DNA of 64,000 nucleotides from CAYRQP01 sp964426545 (GTDB taxonomy: Bacteria > Fermentibacterota > Fermentibacteria > Fermentibacterales > JCC-6): positions 91,110-155,109 of the forward strand of contig CAYRQP010000002.1 of assembly GCA_964426545.1 (NCBI GenBank), in the 5' to 3' direction. This document shows, in pieces, positions 34,075 through 41,728 of the stretch (its first letter is position 1; each line of letters begins with the position of its first letter). The notes beneath the pieces are model-generated. The model did not search any database and was not told the DNA's origin. It saw only the letters and a list, made by a program, of their open reading frames with translations. A program made the position numbers and the translations under genes.

Positions 34075-34412
34075 TCCTCTTCTCCTTCTTTACCTGTTTC
34101 AGCAAGGTCATCCTGTAGCAGATTGTCCGGCTTCTCCTCGGGACGCATGTGAACAGCTCTTGCAATGGCATGTCCCGAAACCGGATTAGTCAGAAGAATA
34201 AAGATTACGATAATGAGTAATTTAGGTATCCAGGACGGCTCCAGACAACCAATTCCTATAATGAAAAGCATTGAACCAAGAGTTGTTGCCTTTGTACCTG
34301 CATGAAGTCTGTTCAGAACATCGGGCATTCTCAATATGCCGAGTCCGCTTACAAAGAATATGATTCCCCCGCCTGCCAGCAGAATGTGTCCGATAACCGA
34401 GAAAATGGTCAT
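34071..34412 (-). CDS. mnhG: MnhG/MbhC-like subunit
   Basis: A 113-residue membrane protein with MrpG signature LGILRMPDVLNRLHAGTKATTLGSML. The tail after the third helix is charged (RPEEKPDNLLQDDLAETGKEGEEE). Overlaps mnhF and the MbhD gene by 4 bases each. Confidence 0.9.
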   Translation of the reverse strand: MTIFSVIGHILLAGGGIIFFVSGLGILRMPDVLNRLHAGTKATTLGSMLFIIGIGCLEPSWIPKLLIIVIFILLTNPVSGHAIARAVHMRPEEKPDNLLQDDLAETGKEGEEE

Positions 34413-34672
34413 TTCAGTCCCCCGTCCAGATATCTGGCAATTGCCAGGATTCCGAGGAAAGAAAGAATCGAATAGACTATTGCCACATCGATGAGCATAG
34501 ACCTGCCCTGAAGAAGGGCAATAAGAACAAGGAGGTTTGTCGAGATAAGCGTGATTGTATCGAGAGAGACAGCCCTGTCAGAGCCGTTGGGTCCCATGAG
34601 AAGGCGGATGAAAGCGAAGAATATTCCCCCGCCCAGCATGCCGAATAGAATGAGAGAAAATGTGTTACTCAA
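34409..34672 (-). CDS. mnhF: MnhF/MbhB-like subunit
   Basis: An 87-residue three-helix protein with the MrpF core FIRLLMGPNGSDRAVSLDTITL and STNLLVLIALLQGRSMLIDVAIVYSILSFLG. I place the start at the TTG at 34672, which has GGAG 7 bases upstream and overlaps the mnhE stop. An alternative TTG at 34696 adds eight residues. Confidence 0.85.
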   Translation of the reverse strand: MSNTFSLILFGMLGGGIFFAFIRLLMGPNGSDRAVSLDTITLISTNLLVLIALLQGRSMLIDVAIVYSILSFLGILAIARYLDGGLK

Positions 34673-35162
34673 TAATCCTCTCCAATCTGCGGGCAAAACC
34701 GTCTACCATTTTTTGTGTTTCAGCATATACATCACCTTCGGGAAGACATATCCAGTGTACGAAGATGGAATCAGCAGTCATTTCTACTGTGAGAGTCCCG
34801 GGAGTGAGAGTGATGGAGTTGGCGACTATGTTCCTTGCTCTCTCGTTTTCGAGAGTCAAAGGAACCCGTACAATTCCGGGTTTGATAGGAACTATCGGCT
34901 GCAATACCCTGAAAAGAATATCTATGTTTGCCATTACCATTCTGCCGGCAAAATAGAAGATGTATCCCAGCACAGCGATGAATCGCAGAGGATTCAGCAG
35001 GCGAAGCAGGTTCCCCGTCAAAGTTCCATTGGTGGCAAATGCAATCAACAAACTTACGGCAAGTCCGAGGATCAGTTCCTGAATATGGAAAGAGAGAGTA
35101 AGACCGAGCCATAGACAGAACAGCACAGCAGTGGTCGATAATACTCTGAAAGTTTTATTCAT
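34665..35162 (-). CDS. mnhE: MnhE/MbhA-like subunit
   Basis: A 165-residue protein with two N-terminal helices and a cytoplasmic domain. MrpE features are LWLGLTLSFHIQELILGL, YFAGRMVMANIDILFRVL and NSITLTPGTLTVEM...IFVHWI. The ATG at 35162 overlaps the rex stop by 8 bases; a longer open frame to 35357 is only the shadow of rex. First structural gene of the complex. Confidence 0.88.
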   Translation of the reverse strand: MNKTFRVLSTTAVLFCLWLGLTLSFHIQELILGLAVSLLIAFATNGTLTGNLLRLLNPLRFIAVLGYIFYFAGRMVMANIDILFRVLQPIVPIKPGIVRVPLTLENERARNIVANSITLTPGTLTVEMTADSIFVHWICLPEGDVYAETQKMVDGFARRLERIIE

Positions 35163-35793
35163 TTCCGGCTCCGTGCTTGAGGAAATGCGAGAGAATATCC
35201 AGTTTTGTCGGAATCTCGACATACTGAAGTTCAATGCGGCAGGGCACATCCAGCGGTTCGAGAGTAACACTAAGAATAGCAGTGCATCCCGCATCTGCAA
35301 GTATGTCAACCACGTCCTGCCCCTTACCTGGGGGTACAGCAATAACTGCGATGACATCCTTCAATTTCACAATAGTCTGTTTCAATTCACTCATAGGACG
35401 GACTGTAAGACCGGCAACAGATTTTCCTGTTTTACTGTCATCGATGTCGAAGACGGCAGAATAGGTATAACTCCCTGCATCATGCAGCCCTGACTCAAGA
35501 AGGGCACTGCCCATATTACCGGCTCCAATCATGACAATAGCAGGGGGGGGAGCCGTGCCAAGTATCTGCTCGATATTCGTCAGCAATCCGCATACATCAT
35601 AACCGGAACCCTGTTTGCCAAATTCACCGAAAATAGAGAGGTCTTTCCGTACAGCAGCAGCTGATATGTGGCAGCGGCTTGAGAGATATTTAGATGTAAT
35701 GACACTTACTCCGTCGGATTGAGCCCGTCTCAGACATCTTGCATAATGACTGAGTCTCTTGATGGTATTCCGAGATACTTTTGCTTCCGGCAT
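35155..35793 (-). CDS. rex: Redox-sensing transcriptional repressor Rex
   Basis: A 212-residue Rex protein. The N-terminal winged helix (about 1-80) ends in RKDLSIFGEFGKQGSGYDV, the most diagnostic stretch of the family. The Rossmann domain IVMIGAGNMGSALL (about 87-100) binds NADH or NAD+. Rex leaves DNA when the NADH/NAD+ ratio rises. It is the first gene of the Mbx-like operon and overlaps mnhE, so it probably autoregulates itself and the complex. ATG at 35793 follows GGAG. An 8-base C run encodes part of APPPA. Confidence 0.92.
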   Translation of the reverse strand: MPEAKVSRNTIKRLSHYARCLRRAQSDGVSVITSKYLSSRCHISAAAVRKDLSIFGEFGKQGSGYDVCGLLTNIEQILGTAPPPAIVMIGAGNMGSALLESGLHDAGSYTYSAVFDIDDSKTGKSVAGLTVRPMSELKQTIVKLKDVIAVIAVPPGKGQDVVDILADAGCTAILSVTLEPLDVPCRIELQYVEIPTKLDILSHFLKHGAGNE

Positions 35794-35807
35794 TATACTC
35801 CACTGTA

Positions 35808-35831
35808 TTGTGATAGTTCATACTTTCACAA
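35808..35831. promoter_or_regulatory. Candidate Rex operator upstream of rex
   Basis: TTGTGA (35808-35813) and TCACAA (35826-35831) form an inverted pair 14 bases upstream of the rex ATG. Known Rex boxes have the same half-sites about 6 bases apart; here the gap is 12. A single box TTCACAA with an imperfect partner (35814-35831) is an alternative reading. Confidence 0.45.
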
Positions 35832-35939
35832 AGTCTACTCGCAAGAACCATCGGTGTCAAGGGAGGTACTTGTGCTGAAATTTAGCCCCTTTATAAAAGA
35901 CGGTGCGATTTTCGGCATGATGATGTGAAGCACGGAATC

Positions 35940-35973
35940 AAAAAGTGCCAGGCACTTTTTTAAGGCACTTTTT
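35940..35973. repeat. REP-like palindrome with third half-copy
   Basis: AAAAAGTGCC (35940-35949), one central base, then GGCACTTTTT (35951-35960) form a 10-bp inverted repeat. A further GGCACTTTTT lies at 35964-35973. It sits downstream of the minus-strand secreted-protein gene and could also end its transcript. The rest of the 35832-35991 stretch shows no gene. Confidence 0.75.
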
Positions 35974-35991
35974 CCGGTAATACTTGAGCTG

Positions 35992-36720
35992 TTAGAAGTT
36001 TGTCTTAATATCGCCCCATGTTGTTGATTCAAGAGAACCGGGTTCCCCTGCCATGAATTCGAGGATGTTCGTCCAGATGGCAACATCTTCGATTGCATAA
36101 CCGGCTGTAAATCCGCTTATCACGCTGATACCATCGTTAGCTACACATATTCCGGCTTCGCCCGAAGTTGGAGAACTAGTCCATCCGGTTACAGGGGTTG
36201 CATCTGAAACAGTAAATCTGGCATTGAGTACACCAAGACCCGGATCAGCCCAGCTCCAGTCGGATATTCCGTCACAAATCGGATGTGTCGGTTCCCATGC
36301 ATAATGAGGAATTACACCACCGGAAATTTCTGAAACACCTGTTACACCCATAGCATTTGCCAGACCTATCTGGTTGCTCGTGCCGCCGTTCCATTCCCAG
36401 CAAGATGCGTAAATGGCTGCAGCACCGGTATCATAGAGATCATTGATTCCCGGCCAATAAAGATCATCCGTGTCATAATACCAGCACTCCGTTATTATTA
36501 TATCCCAATTCTGAGCACCAAGTTCTGCATTGAAGGCGAGCATTCCGGCTTCACCGCCTGTGTGGGCAGAAAGGTTTACCGAGGGCCACAGGATATTGAT
36601 AGCATCGATTACAGCAGTGCCATACCCGGATTGCACCTCGTGATAAACAAGTATGTCAGTTGGCTCGGCGAATGTTCCAGCAGCCATGAAGAATACTAAA
36701 AGACTAAGGACAAACTTCAT
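35992..36720 (-). CDS. Secreted protein of unknown function
   Basis: A 242-residue exported protein. The ATG at 36720 has AAAGGAG 6 bases upstream; the longer TTG start is rejected. Signal peptide MKFVLSLLVFFMAAGTFA. The body has the alpha/beta alternation of a class I glutamine-amidotransferase-like fold (DILVYHEVQSGYGTAVIDAI, WDIIITECWYY, ISGGVIPHYAWEPTHPICDGI). It recalls secreted ThuA/GATase-like domains but no Cys-His-Glu triad is clear. It ends in a short tail TTWGDIKTNF. It is divergent from DUF3006. Confidence 0.6.
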   Translation of the reverse strand: MKFVLSLLVFFMAAGTFAEPTDILVYHEVQSGYGTAVIDAINILWPSVNLSAHTGGEAGMLAFNAELGAQNWDIIITECWYYDTDDLYWPGINDLYDTGAAAIYASCWEWNGGTSNQIGLANAMGVTGVSEISGGVIPHYAWEPTHPICDGISDWSWADPGLGVLNARFTVSDATPVTGWTSSPTSGEAGICVANDGISVISGFTAGYAIEDVAIWTNILEFMAGEPGSLESTTWGDIKTNF

Positions 36721-36744
36721 ATTAACTCCTTTCAAAAGTCATAT

Positions 36745-36775
36745 ATTATATTTATAGATAAATACTCCTTGTCAA
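36745..36775 (-). promoter_or_regulatory. Probable sigma-70 promoter of the secreted-protein gene
   Basis: On the minus strand TTGACA (36775-36770) is followed after 19 bases by TATAAT (36750-36745), in an AT-rich 77-base divergent intergenic space. The spacing is longer than the usual 17, which lowers confidence. Confidence 0.45.
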
Positions 36776-36797
36776 TAGGGAATGAAACGGAGGTTTG

Positions 36798-37052
36798 ATG
36801 GAAAACGGAGAAAGTTCGACTATTCTCGTGTCGCTCGACAGGATAGAAGAGAAGATGGGAGTCCTTCTTGCACGGGAGGGAATGATGTGGGTCGTTCCTA
36901 TCGAGTATCTACCTGAAAACTGCAGGGAAGGTGATGTTCTTGAAATTACATTCCGCAGGGATCCGGAAGAGACACAGGCGTTGAAAGACAGGGTGAATGA
37001 TCTTCAGCAGCGGCTGCTCGAGCGTACTGAGGAGCGTAATGCGGAACAGTGA
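36798..37052 (+). CDS. DUF3006-family small protein
   Basis: An 84-residue protein with the DUF3006 pattern: VSLDRIEEKMGVLL, then VPIEYLPENCREGDVLEITF. A charged coiled-coil-like tail (ETQALKDRVNDLQQRLLERTEER) follows. ATG at 36798 follows GGAGG. It overlaps rsmI by 14 bases. Function unknown; members are often next to exported nuclease or metallo-hydrolase genes. Confidence 0.7.
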   Translation: MENGESSTILVSLDRIEEKMGVLLAREGMMWVVPIEYLPENCREGDVLEITFRRDPEETQALKDRVNDLQQRLLERTEERNAEQ

Positions 37053-37737
37053 TTCAGGGAAACTGATACTTGTAGCAACCCCTATCGGCAATCTCGGAGA
37101 TATGTCTCATAGAGCAGAGACCACTCTTGGAGAAGCGGACATCGTAATGGCGGAGGATACCCGCAGGACTGCAAAATTCGTAAAAGACAAGAAGAAACTG
37201 TACAGTTATCACGAGCATAATTCCACGGGCAGGCTTCCACAGATAAAGGAGTTTCTCGAAGAGAGACTGACTGTTGCAATGGTCTCCGATGCCGGAATGC
37301 CCGGGATATCCGACCCTGCGTTCAGGGCTGTTAGGATTGCAATACAGAATGGATTCGAAGTTTTGGTCATTCCAGGGGCGTGTGCCGTTGTAACTGCTCT
37401 CGCAGGATCAGGTTTACCAGTGGACAGATTCTGCTTCGAAGGATTTTTGCCGCGAAAAAGCGGTGCACGGCAGAAAAAAATGGAAAGTATATCTGAATAT
37501 CCGGGGACGGTTATCTATTTCATAGGACCGCACCATCTTGTAAAATATATAGAAGATATGATAGCAGTTTTCGGAGACCGTCCGGCTTGCGTGGCTCGGG
37601 AACTCACGAAAATTCACGAAGAGTATACCCGCGGAAGACTCTCTGAAATTCTGGAAGACTATCAGAGCAGGAAGATCAAAGGAGAAATAACACTCTGTGT
37701 AGCCGGTTCCGGAGTAGAGTCCAATTACTTTGATTGA
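37039..37737 (+). CDS. rsmI: 16S rRNA (cytidine1402-2'-O)-methyltransferase
   Basis: A 232-residue tetrapyrrole-methylase-fold enzyme. Signatures: LILVATPIGNLGDMSHRA, IVMAEDTRRTAKF, SDAGMPGISDPAFRAV and VARELTKIHEEYTRGRL. It methylates the 2'-OH of C1402 in the ribosomal P site using SAM. Family members are usually 270-290 residues; the C-terminal accessory part is missing here, which also occurs naturally. ATG at 37039 with GAGGAG upstream overlaps the previous gene. Confidence 0.9.
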   Translation: MRNSDSGKLILVATPIGNLGDMSHRAETTLGEADIVMAEDTRRTAKFVKDKKKLYSYHEHNSTGRLPQIKEFLEERLTVAMVSDAGMPGISDPAFRAVRIAIQNGFEVLVIPGACAVVTALAGSGLPVDRFCFEGFLPRKSGARQKKMESISEYPGTVIYFIGPHHLVKYIEDMIAVFGDRPACVARELTKIHEEYTRGRLSEILEDYQSRKIKGEITLCVAGSGVESNYFD

Positions 37738-37796
37738 CTATTCTTCCTAAAATATCTATTTTAGCTCATTCCGCAATCGAATCTATAGGGGGTATC

Positions 37797-38426
37797 TTGA
37801 ATCGGCATGAGATAAGGAAACACGCGAAAAAACTGCTGTACCCGATTGTGTATCTGTGTGTTAAACTGAATGTACATCCGAGTGTTGTTACGGTAGCAGG
37901 TCTTCTTATTACCGGATTAGCTGCATGGCAGATATGGGCGGGGCACTATCTTATTGGTGTTATTGTGTTATTTTTCGGGAGTATTCTCGATGCGGCTGAC
38001 GGAGAAATCGCAAGAAGAAATAATGTCTGCAGCAAGGTGGGTGCAATTCTCGATTCTGTCTGTGACAGGATGGGTGAAGCACTTATCTATACTGCTTTAC
38101 TTGCGGGAGAACTTGGACAGGTGAGACCCGTTCTTGTATATCTCGTACCGGCTGCCCTGGCCGGGTCATTCATGGTAAGCTATATCCGTGCAAGAGCTGA
38201 AGGAATGGGGATTGAATGTTCGATTGGTATATTTACTCGTGTTGAAAGGCTTTTTCTTTATATTACCGGTATTGTTGCATCTCTTGTCGCATCCGAGATT
38301 TTGGGAGATACTGCTGGAGACACTGCAATAGTGATAATGCTGGTGATTATGAGTGTTGGAACCTGGATAACAGCTTTTCAACGGTTTTATACAGTTCATA
38401 AAAAAGGAATTAATCAGCCTCTCTGA
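37797..38426 (+). CDS. CDP-alcohol phosphatidyltransferase, probable PIP synthase
   Basis: A 209-residue membrane enzyme with about six helices. The catalytic signature D-x2-D-G-x2-A-R-x8-G-x3-D-x3-D is intact as DAADGEIARRNNVCSKVGAILDSVCD. The next gene makes inositol 3-phosphate, so the likely reaction is CDP-diacylglycerol plus inositol 3-phosphate to phosphatidylinositol phosphate, as in actinobacteria. TTG at 37797 with AGGGGGT 4-5 bases upstream is chosen; an alternative TTG at 37734 adds 21 residues and overlaps rsmI. Confidence 0.78.
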   Translation: MNRHEIRKHAKKLLYPIVYLCVKLNVHPSVVTVAGLLITGLAAWQIWAGHYLIGVIVLFFGSILDAADGEIARRNNVCSKVGAILDSVCDRMGEALIYTALLAGELGQVRPVLVYLVPAALAGSFMVSYIRARAEGMGIECSIGIFTRVERLFLYITGIVASLVASEILGDTAGDTAIVIMLVIMSVGTWITAFQRFYTVHKKGINQPL

Positions 38427-38462
38427 CGGGGCATCATACATTTTTTTCGATGGAGGAGAAGA

Positions 38463-39578
38463 ATGGCTAATAAAGTACGCGTAGCGATTATAGGAGTCGG
38501 CAACTGTGCAAGCAGTCTTGTGCAGGGAGTCGAGTTTTACAGAAACGCAAAGGACGATGACCGTGTATCCGGGCTTATGCATGTCAATCTTGGCGGATAT
38601 CACATAAATGATATCGAGTTCTCCGCTGCTTTTGATATCAATGTAACCAAAGTTGGCAAGGATCTGAGCGAAGCAATATCCGCAGACCCGAACTGCACCG
38701 TTAAGTTTTGCGATGTTCCTAAACTTGGTGTCAAGGTTCACAGGGGGATGACCCATGACGGACTTGGAAAATACCTGAAGGAGGTTATAACCAAAGCACC
38801 GGGTTCTACATCTGATATTGTTGGAATCCTCAAAGAGACGAAGACCGATGTCGTGGTCAGTTATCTTCCTGTTGGCAGTGAAGAAGCCACTAAATGGTAT
38901 GTTGAGCAGATACTCGAAGCCGGATGTGCCTTCGTCAATGCAATCCCTGTATTCATAGCCGGCGAATCATACTGGCAGAAGAGATTCCGGGACAAGGGGC
39001 TTCCTGTTCTAGGTGATGACATCAAAAGTCAGGTAGGAGCTACCATTCTGCATCGGGTGATGACACGTCTTTTCGAAGACAGGGGTGTAACTCTCGAACG
39101 CACATATCAGCTGAATGTCGGCGGGAATACCGATTTCCTGAATATGCTTGAACGCTCGAGACTGGAAAGCAAGAAAATATCGAAGACTCAAGCGGTTACT
39201 TCACAGATTCCCGGCGGACTTGCACCAAGAAATGTTCATATAGGCCCCAGTGACTATATTGAGTGGCTCGATGACAGAAAGTGGTGCTACATCCGTATGG
39301 AAGGCACGAGTTTTGGAGATGTACCGCTTCAGATTGAGGCAAAACTCGAAGTTGTCGACAGTCCAAATTCTGCCGGTGTAATAATTGATGCAGTCAGATG
39401 TGCAAAACTTGCTCTCGACAATGGGCTTTCCGGAGCGATAGAAGCTCCGTCATCATATTTCTTCAAGTCACCTCCAATTCAGTATTACGACGACGAATGT
39501 CACAGGATGACAGAAGACTATATCGTTAAGTACGGTCAGAAGAAGAAAGTACCGGAAAAGCAGTCCAAAAAGAAGTAA
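38463..39578 (+). CDS. ino1: Inositol-3-phosphate synthase
   Basis: A 371-residue NAD-dependent synthase of the prokaryotic Ino1 type. Features: RVAIIGVGNCASSLVQGVEFYR (NAD loop), AAFDINVTKVGKDL, VVSYLPVGSEEATKWY, CAFVNAIPVFIA, DDIKSQVGATILHRVM with the catalytic Lys region, and ERTYQLNVGGNTDFLNML. It converts glucose 6-phosphate to myo-inositol 3-phosphate. The tail is Lys-rich. RBS GGAGGAGAAG. Its position directly after the CDP-alcohol transferase supports an inositol phospholipid pathway. Confidence 0.92.
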   Translation: MANKVRVAIIGVGNCASSLVQGVEFYRNAKDDDRVSGLMHVNLGGYHINDIEFSAAFDINVTKVGKDLSEAISADPNCTVKFCDVPKLGVKVHRGMTHDGLGKYLKEVITKAPGSTSDIVGILKETKTDVVVSYLPVGSEEATKWYVEQILEAGCAFVNAIPVFIAGESYWQKRFRDKGLPVLGDDIKSQVGATILHRVMTRLFEDRGVTLERTYQLNVGGNTDFLNMLERSRLESKKISKTQAVTSQIPGGLAPRNVHIGPSDYIEWLDDRKWCYIRMEGTSFGDVPLQIEAKLEVVDSPNSAGVIIDAVRCAKLALDNGLSGAIEAPSSYFFKSPPIQYYDDECHRMTEDYIVKYGQKKKVPEKQSKKK

Positions 39579-39580
39579 GA

Positions 39581-40231
39581 TTGAAACCGGAGACAGAGTA
39601 CAGCGGCACTTTCATCACATTTGAAGGAGTCGAAGGCGGCGGGAAATCATCCCGATGCAAAACACTTATAGATTTCCTGGAGAATGCAGGATTACCCGTT
39701 GTACACACCCGTGAACCCGGAGGTCCCCCGGCTGCCGAAAGAGTAAGATCCATTCTGCTGGATACTGAAATGGAAGTTACTCCGCTAACCGAACTATTGC
39801 TTTATCTCGCATCGAGGGCTTCCAACGTCGATCTTGTAATCAGACCTGCTCTGCAATCAGGAACACATGTCATTTGCGAGCGTTATTCGGATGCGACATT
39901 CGCATATCAGATAGGGGGAAGGGGGCTTCCTTCACAACCAGTGCATCAGGCGAATAATCTGGCAACCGGCGGTCTTGTCCCTAACTTGATTATATTGCTC
40001 GACCTCGACCCTGAGGAAGGGATGCGACGTCTTGGAAAACAGGGAAGGGTGCGGGACCGAATCGAACTCGAGAAAATTGAGTTTCACAGAAGAGTAAGAC
40101 AGCAGTATCTGGAACTGGCAGCAGAGGAAGACAGCAGATATTTTATTGTGGATGCTTCACTGCCCCTTTTGGAACAAGACCGGATGATCAGAGATAAAGT
40201 GCTTGAAATCATTGAAAGAAGTGTAACTTAA
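39581..40231 (+). CDS. tmk: Thymidylate kinase
   Basis: A 216-residue P-loop kinase. FITFEGVEGGGKSSRCKTL (Walker A), HTREPGGPPAAERVR (DRX-type motif region TREPGG), CERYSDATFAYQ and the LID RLGKQGRVRDRIE identify dTMP kinase. It makes dTDP for DNA synthesis. TTG start at 39581, 2 bases after ino1, in the same transcript. Confidence 0.92.
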   Translation: MKPETEYSGTFITFEGVEGGGKSSRCKTLIDFLENAGLPVVHTREPGGPPAAERVRSILLDTEMEVTPLTELLLYLASRASNVDLVIRPALQSGTHVICERYSDATFAYQIGGRGLPSQPVHQANNLATGGLVPNLIILLDLDPEEGMRRLGKQGRVRDRIELEKIEFHRRVRQQYLELAAEEDSRYFIVDASLPLLEQDRMIRDKVLEIIERSVT

Positions 40232-40244
40232 GGAGTCGATATAA

Positions 40245-41726
40245 ATGAAGAAATTTCTTCCGGCATGGTTTGTGATTGTATTTACAGTCGGAGTATTGGT
40301 CACCGGAGTCTTTGTAGTCCTGCCTAATGCAGCTGCAGATGACATAGTCTCGAAAACCGCAGCTGTCGAATTGTTCATGGATGTATTCTCAAGAACAATG
40401 AATACTTATGTCGATTCTCTCGAGTCCCGGGAGCTTGTTGAAGCTGCACTTCGCGGCATGCTTGAATCTCTTGATCCGAACAGTGTTCTTATGAACCCTG
40501 AAGGTTATGAGAATTATCATACAATGATAGAAGGTTCCTTTCAGGGAGTAGGAATTACAATTGGAATCCGTGATGACTGGCTTACCATTATCTCACCATT
40601 AGAAGGCACTCCTGCATTCAGGGCAGGAATGAAAGCCGGTGACAGAATAGTGATGATAGACACAATGTCGACCGAAGGGATAACAACAAGCGAAGCAGTT
40701 ACATTCATACGCGGTCCGAAAGGTACTATTGTCGATTTGACGGTAGAGAGACCGGGTACAAACGATTCCCTTCTTTTCAGCATCAGACGTGATAACATAG
40801 AACTCCCGTGTATTTCTGCGAACCTGATGCTTGATTCGACGACAGGATATGTAAGATTGTCGCAGTTCGATAACGACAGTGCCCGTGATGTGGAATTGGC
40901 TCTTCGCGAGTTCGATGAAACAGGGGCGGAGAATTTCATACTGGATTTACGGGGGAATCCTGGCGGATTGCTGATTACGGCTGTAGATATAATCGACCTG
41001 TTCATACCGGCAGGAGAAGTTGCTGTACGAACATTCGGTGAAGCAGTCGGCGCAAACAGTTTCGACACGAACAGAGACGTTGTTTTTCATCAGCCGGTAG
41101 TTATTCTCGTTAACGGCAGCTCTGCAAGTTCTTCGGAAATTGTGGCGGGAGCGCTGCAGGATTACAATGTCGCTGTACTTATCGGCAGCAGAACATTCGG
41201 CAAGGGTTCCGTTCAAACGGTCATGGATCTGGGTGAATATCCGAATCTCGGTCACTACGGAGTGAAGATCACAACCGCCCGTTATTTCACACCTTCAGGG
41301 AGATGTATTGACAGAACACTTTCTGAAGATTTCGATTACTTCGAGACTGAGAGTGATTCGACGGATGAGTGGGGTATCGAACCTGATATCACAGTTGAGA
41401 CATCCGACGTTACAGGAACAATACTCGTCGATCTTCTTGCCGAAGCGATGTACTTCAAATTTGCAACTGAATATTCACTTGTGAATGACATCTCAGAGGA
41501 CTGGTGGCCGGATGCTGCGGTTATTGCAGAGTTTCAGGACTATATCGATTCACAGGATTTCGAATGGGATTCAGGTGAATTCGAAGATAACATGGATTTT
41601 ATTGAAAGAGCGATATTTAGTGAACTTGCAGCAAGAGAATTCGACAGAGAGACCTATGTCCGTGTGATGATTCCCCGTGACGATGTGATTCAGCGAGCTC
41701 TCGAATATCTGGAAACAGGCGAATAA
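40245..41726 (+). CDS. ctpA: C-terminal processing peptidase, S41 family
   Basis: A 493-residue protease with one N-terminal anchor/signal helix (residues 7-26), a PDZ domain (about 95-180, SFQGVGITIG...GMKAGDRIVMID) and an S41 core. The catalytic Ser lies in NGSSASSSEIV (290-300) and the Lys is K320 in RTFGKGSVQ. It trims C-termini of periplasmic proteins. RBS AAGGAGTCGAT. It is followed after 2 bases by the phosphohexomutase gene. Confidence 0.93.
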   Translation: MKKFLPAWFVIVFTVGVLVTGVFVVLPNAAADDIVSKTAAVELFMDVFSRTMNTYVDSLESRELVEAALRGMLESLDPNSVLMNPEGYENYHTMIEGSFQGVGITIGIRDDWLTIISPLEGTPAFRAGMKAGDRIVMIDTMSTEGITTSEAVTFIRGPKGTIVDLTVERPGTNDSLLFSIRRDNIELPCISANLMLDSTTGYVRLSQFDNDSARDVELALREFDETGAENFILDLRGNPGGLLITAVDIIDLFIPAGEVAVRTFGEAVGANSFDTNRDVVFHQPVVILVNGSSASSSEIVAGALQDYNVAVLIGSRTFGKGSVQTVMDLGEYPNLGHYGVKITTARYFTPSGRCIDRTLSEDFDYFETESDSTDEWGIEPDITVETSDVTGTILVDLLAEAMYFKFATEYSLVNDISEDWWPDAAVIAEFQDYIDSQDFEWDSGEFEDNMDFIERAIFSELAAREFDRETYVRVMIPRDDVIQRALEYLETGE

Positions 41727-41728
41727 AC

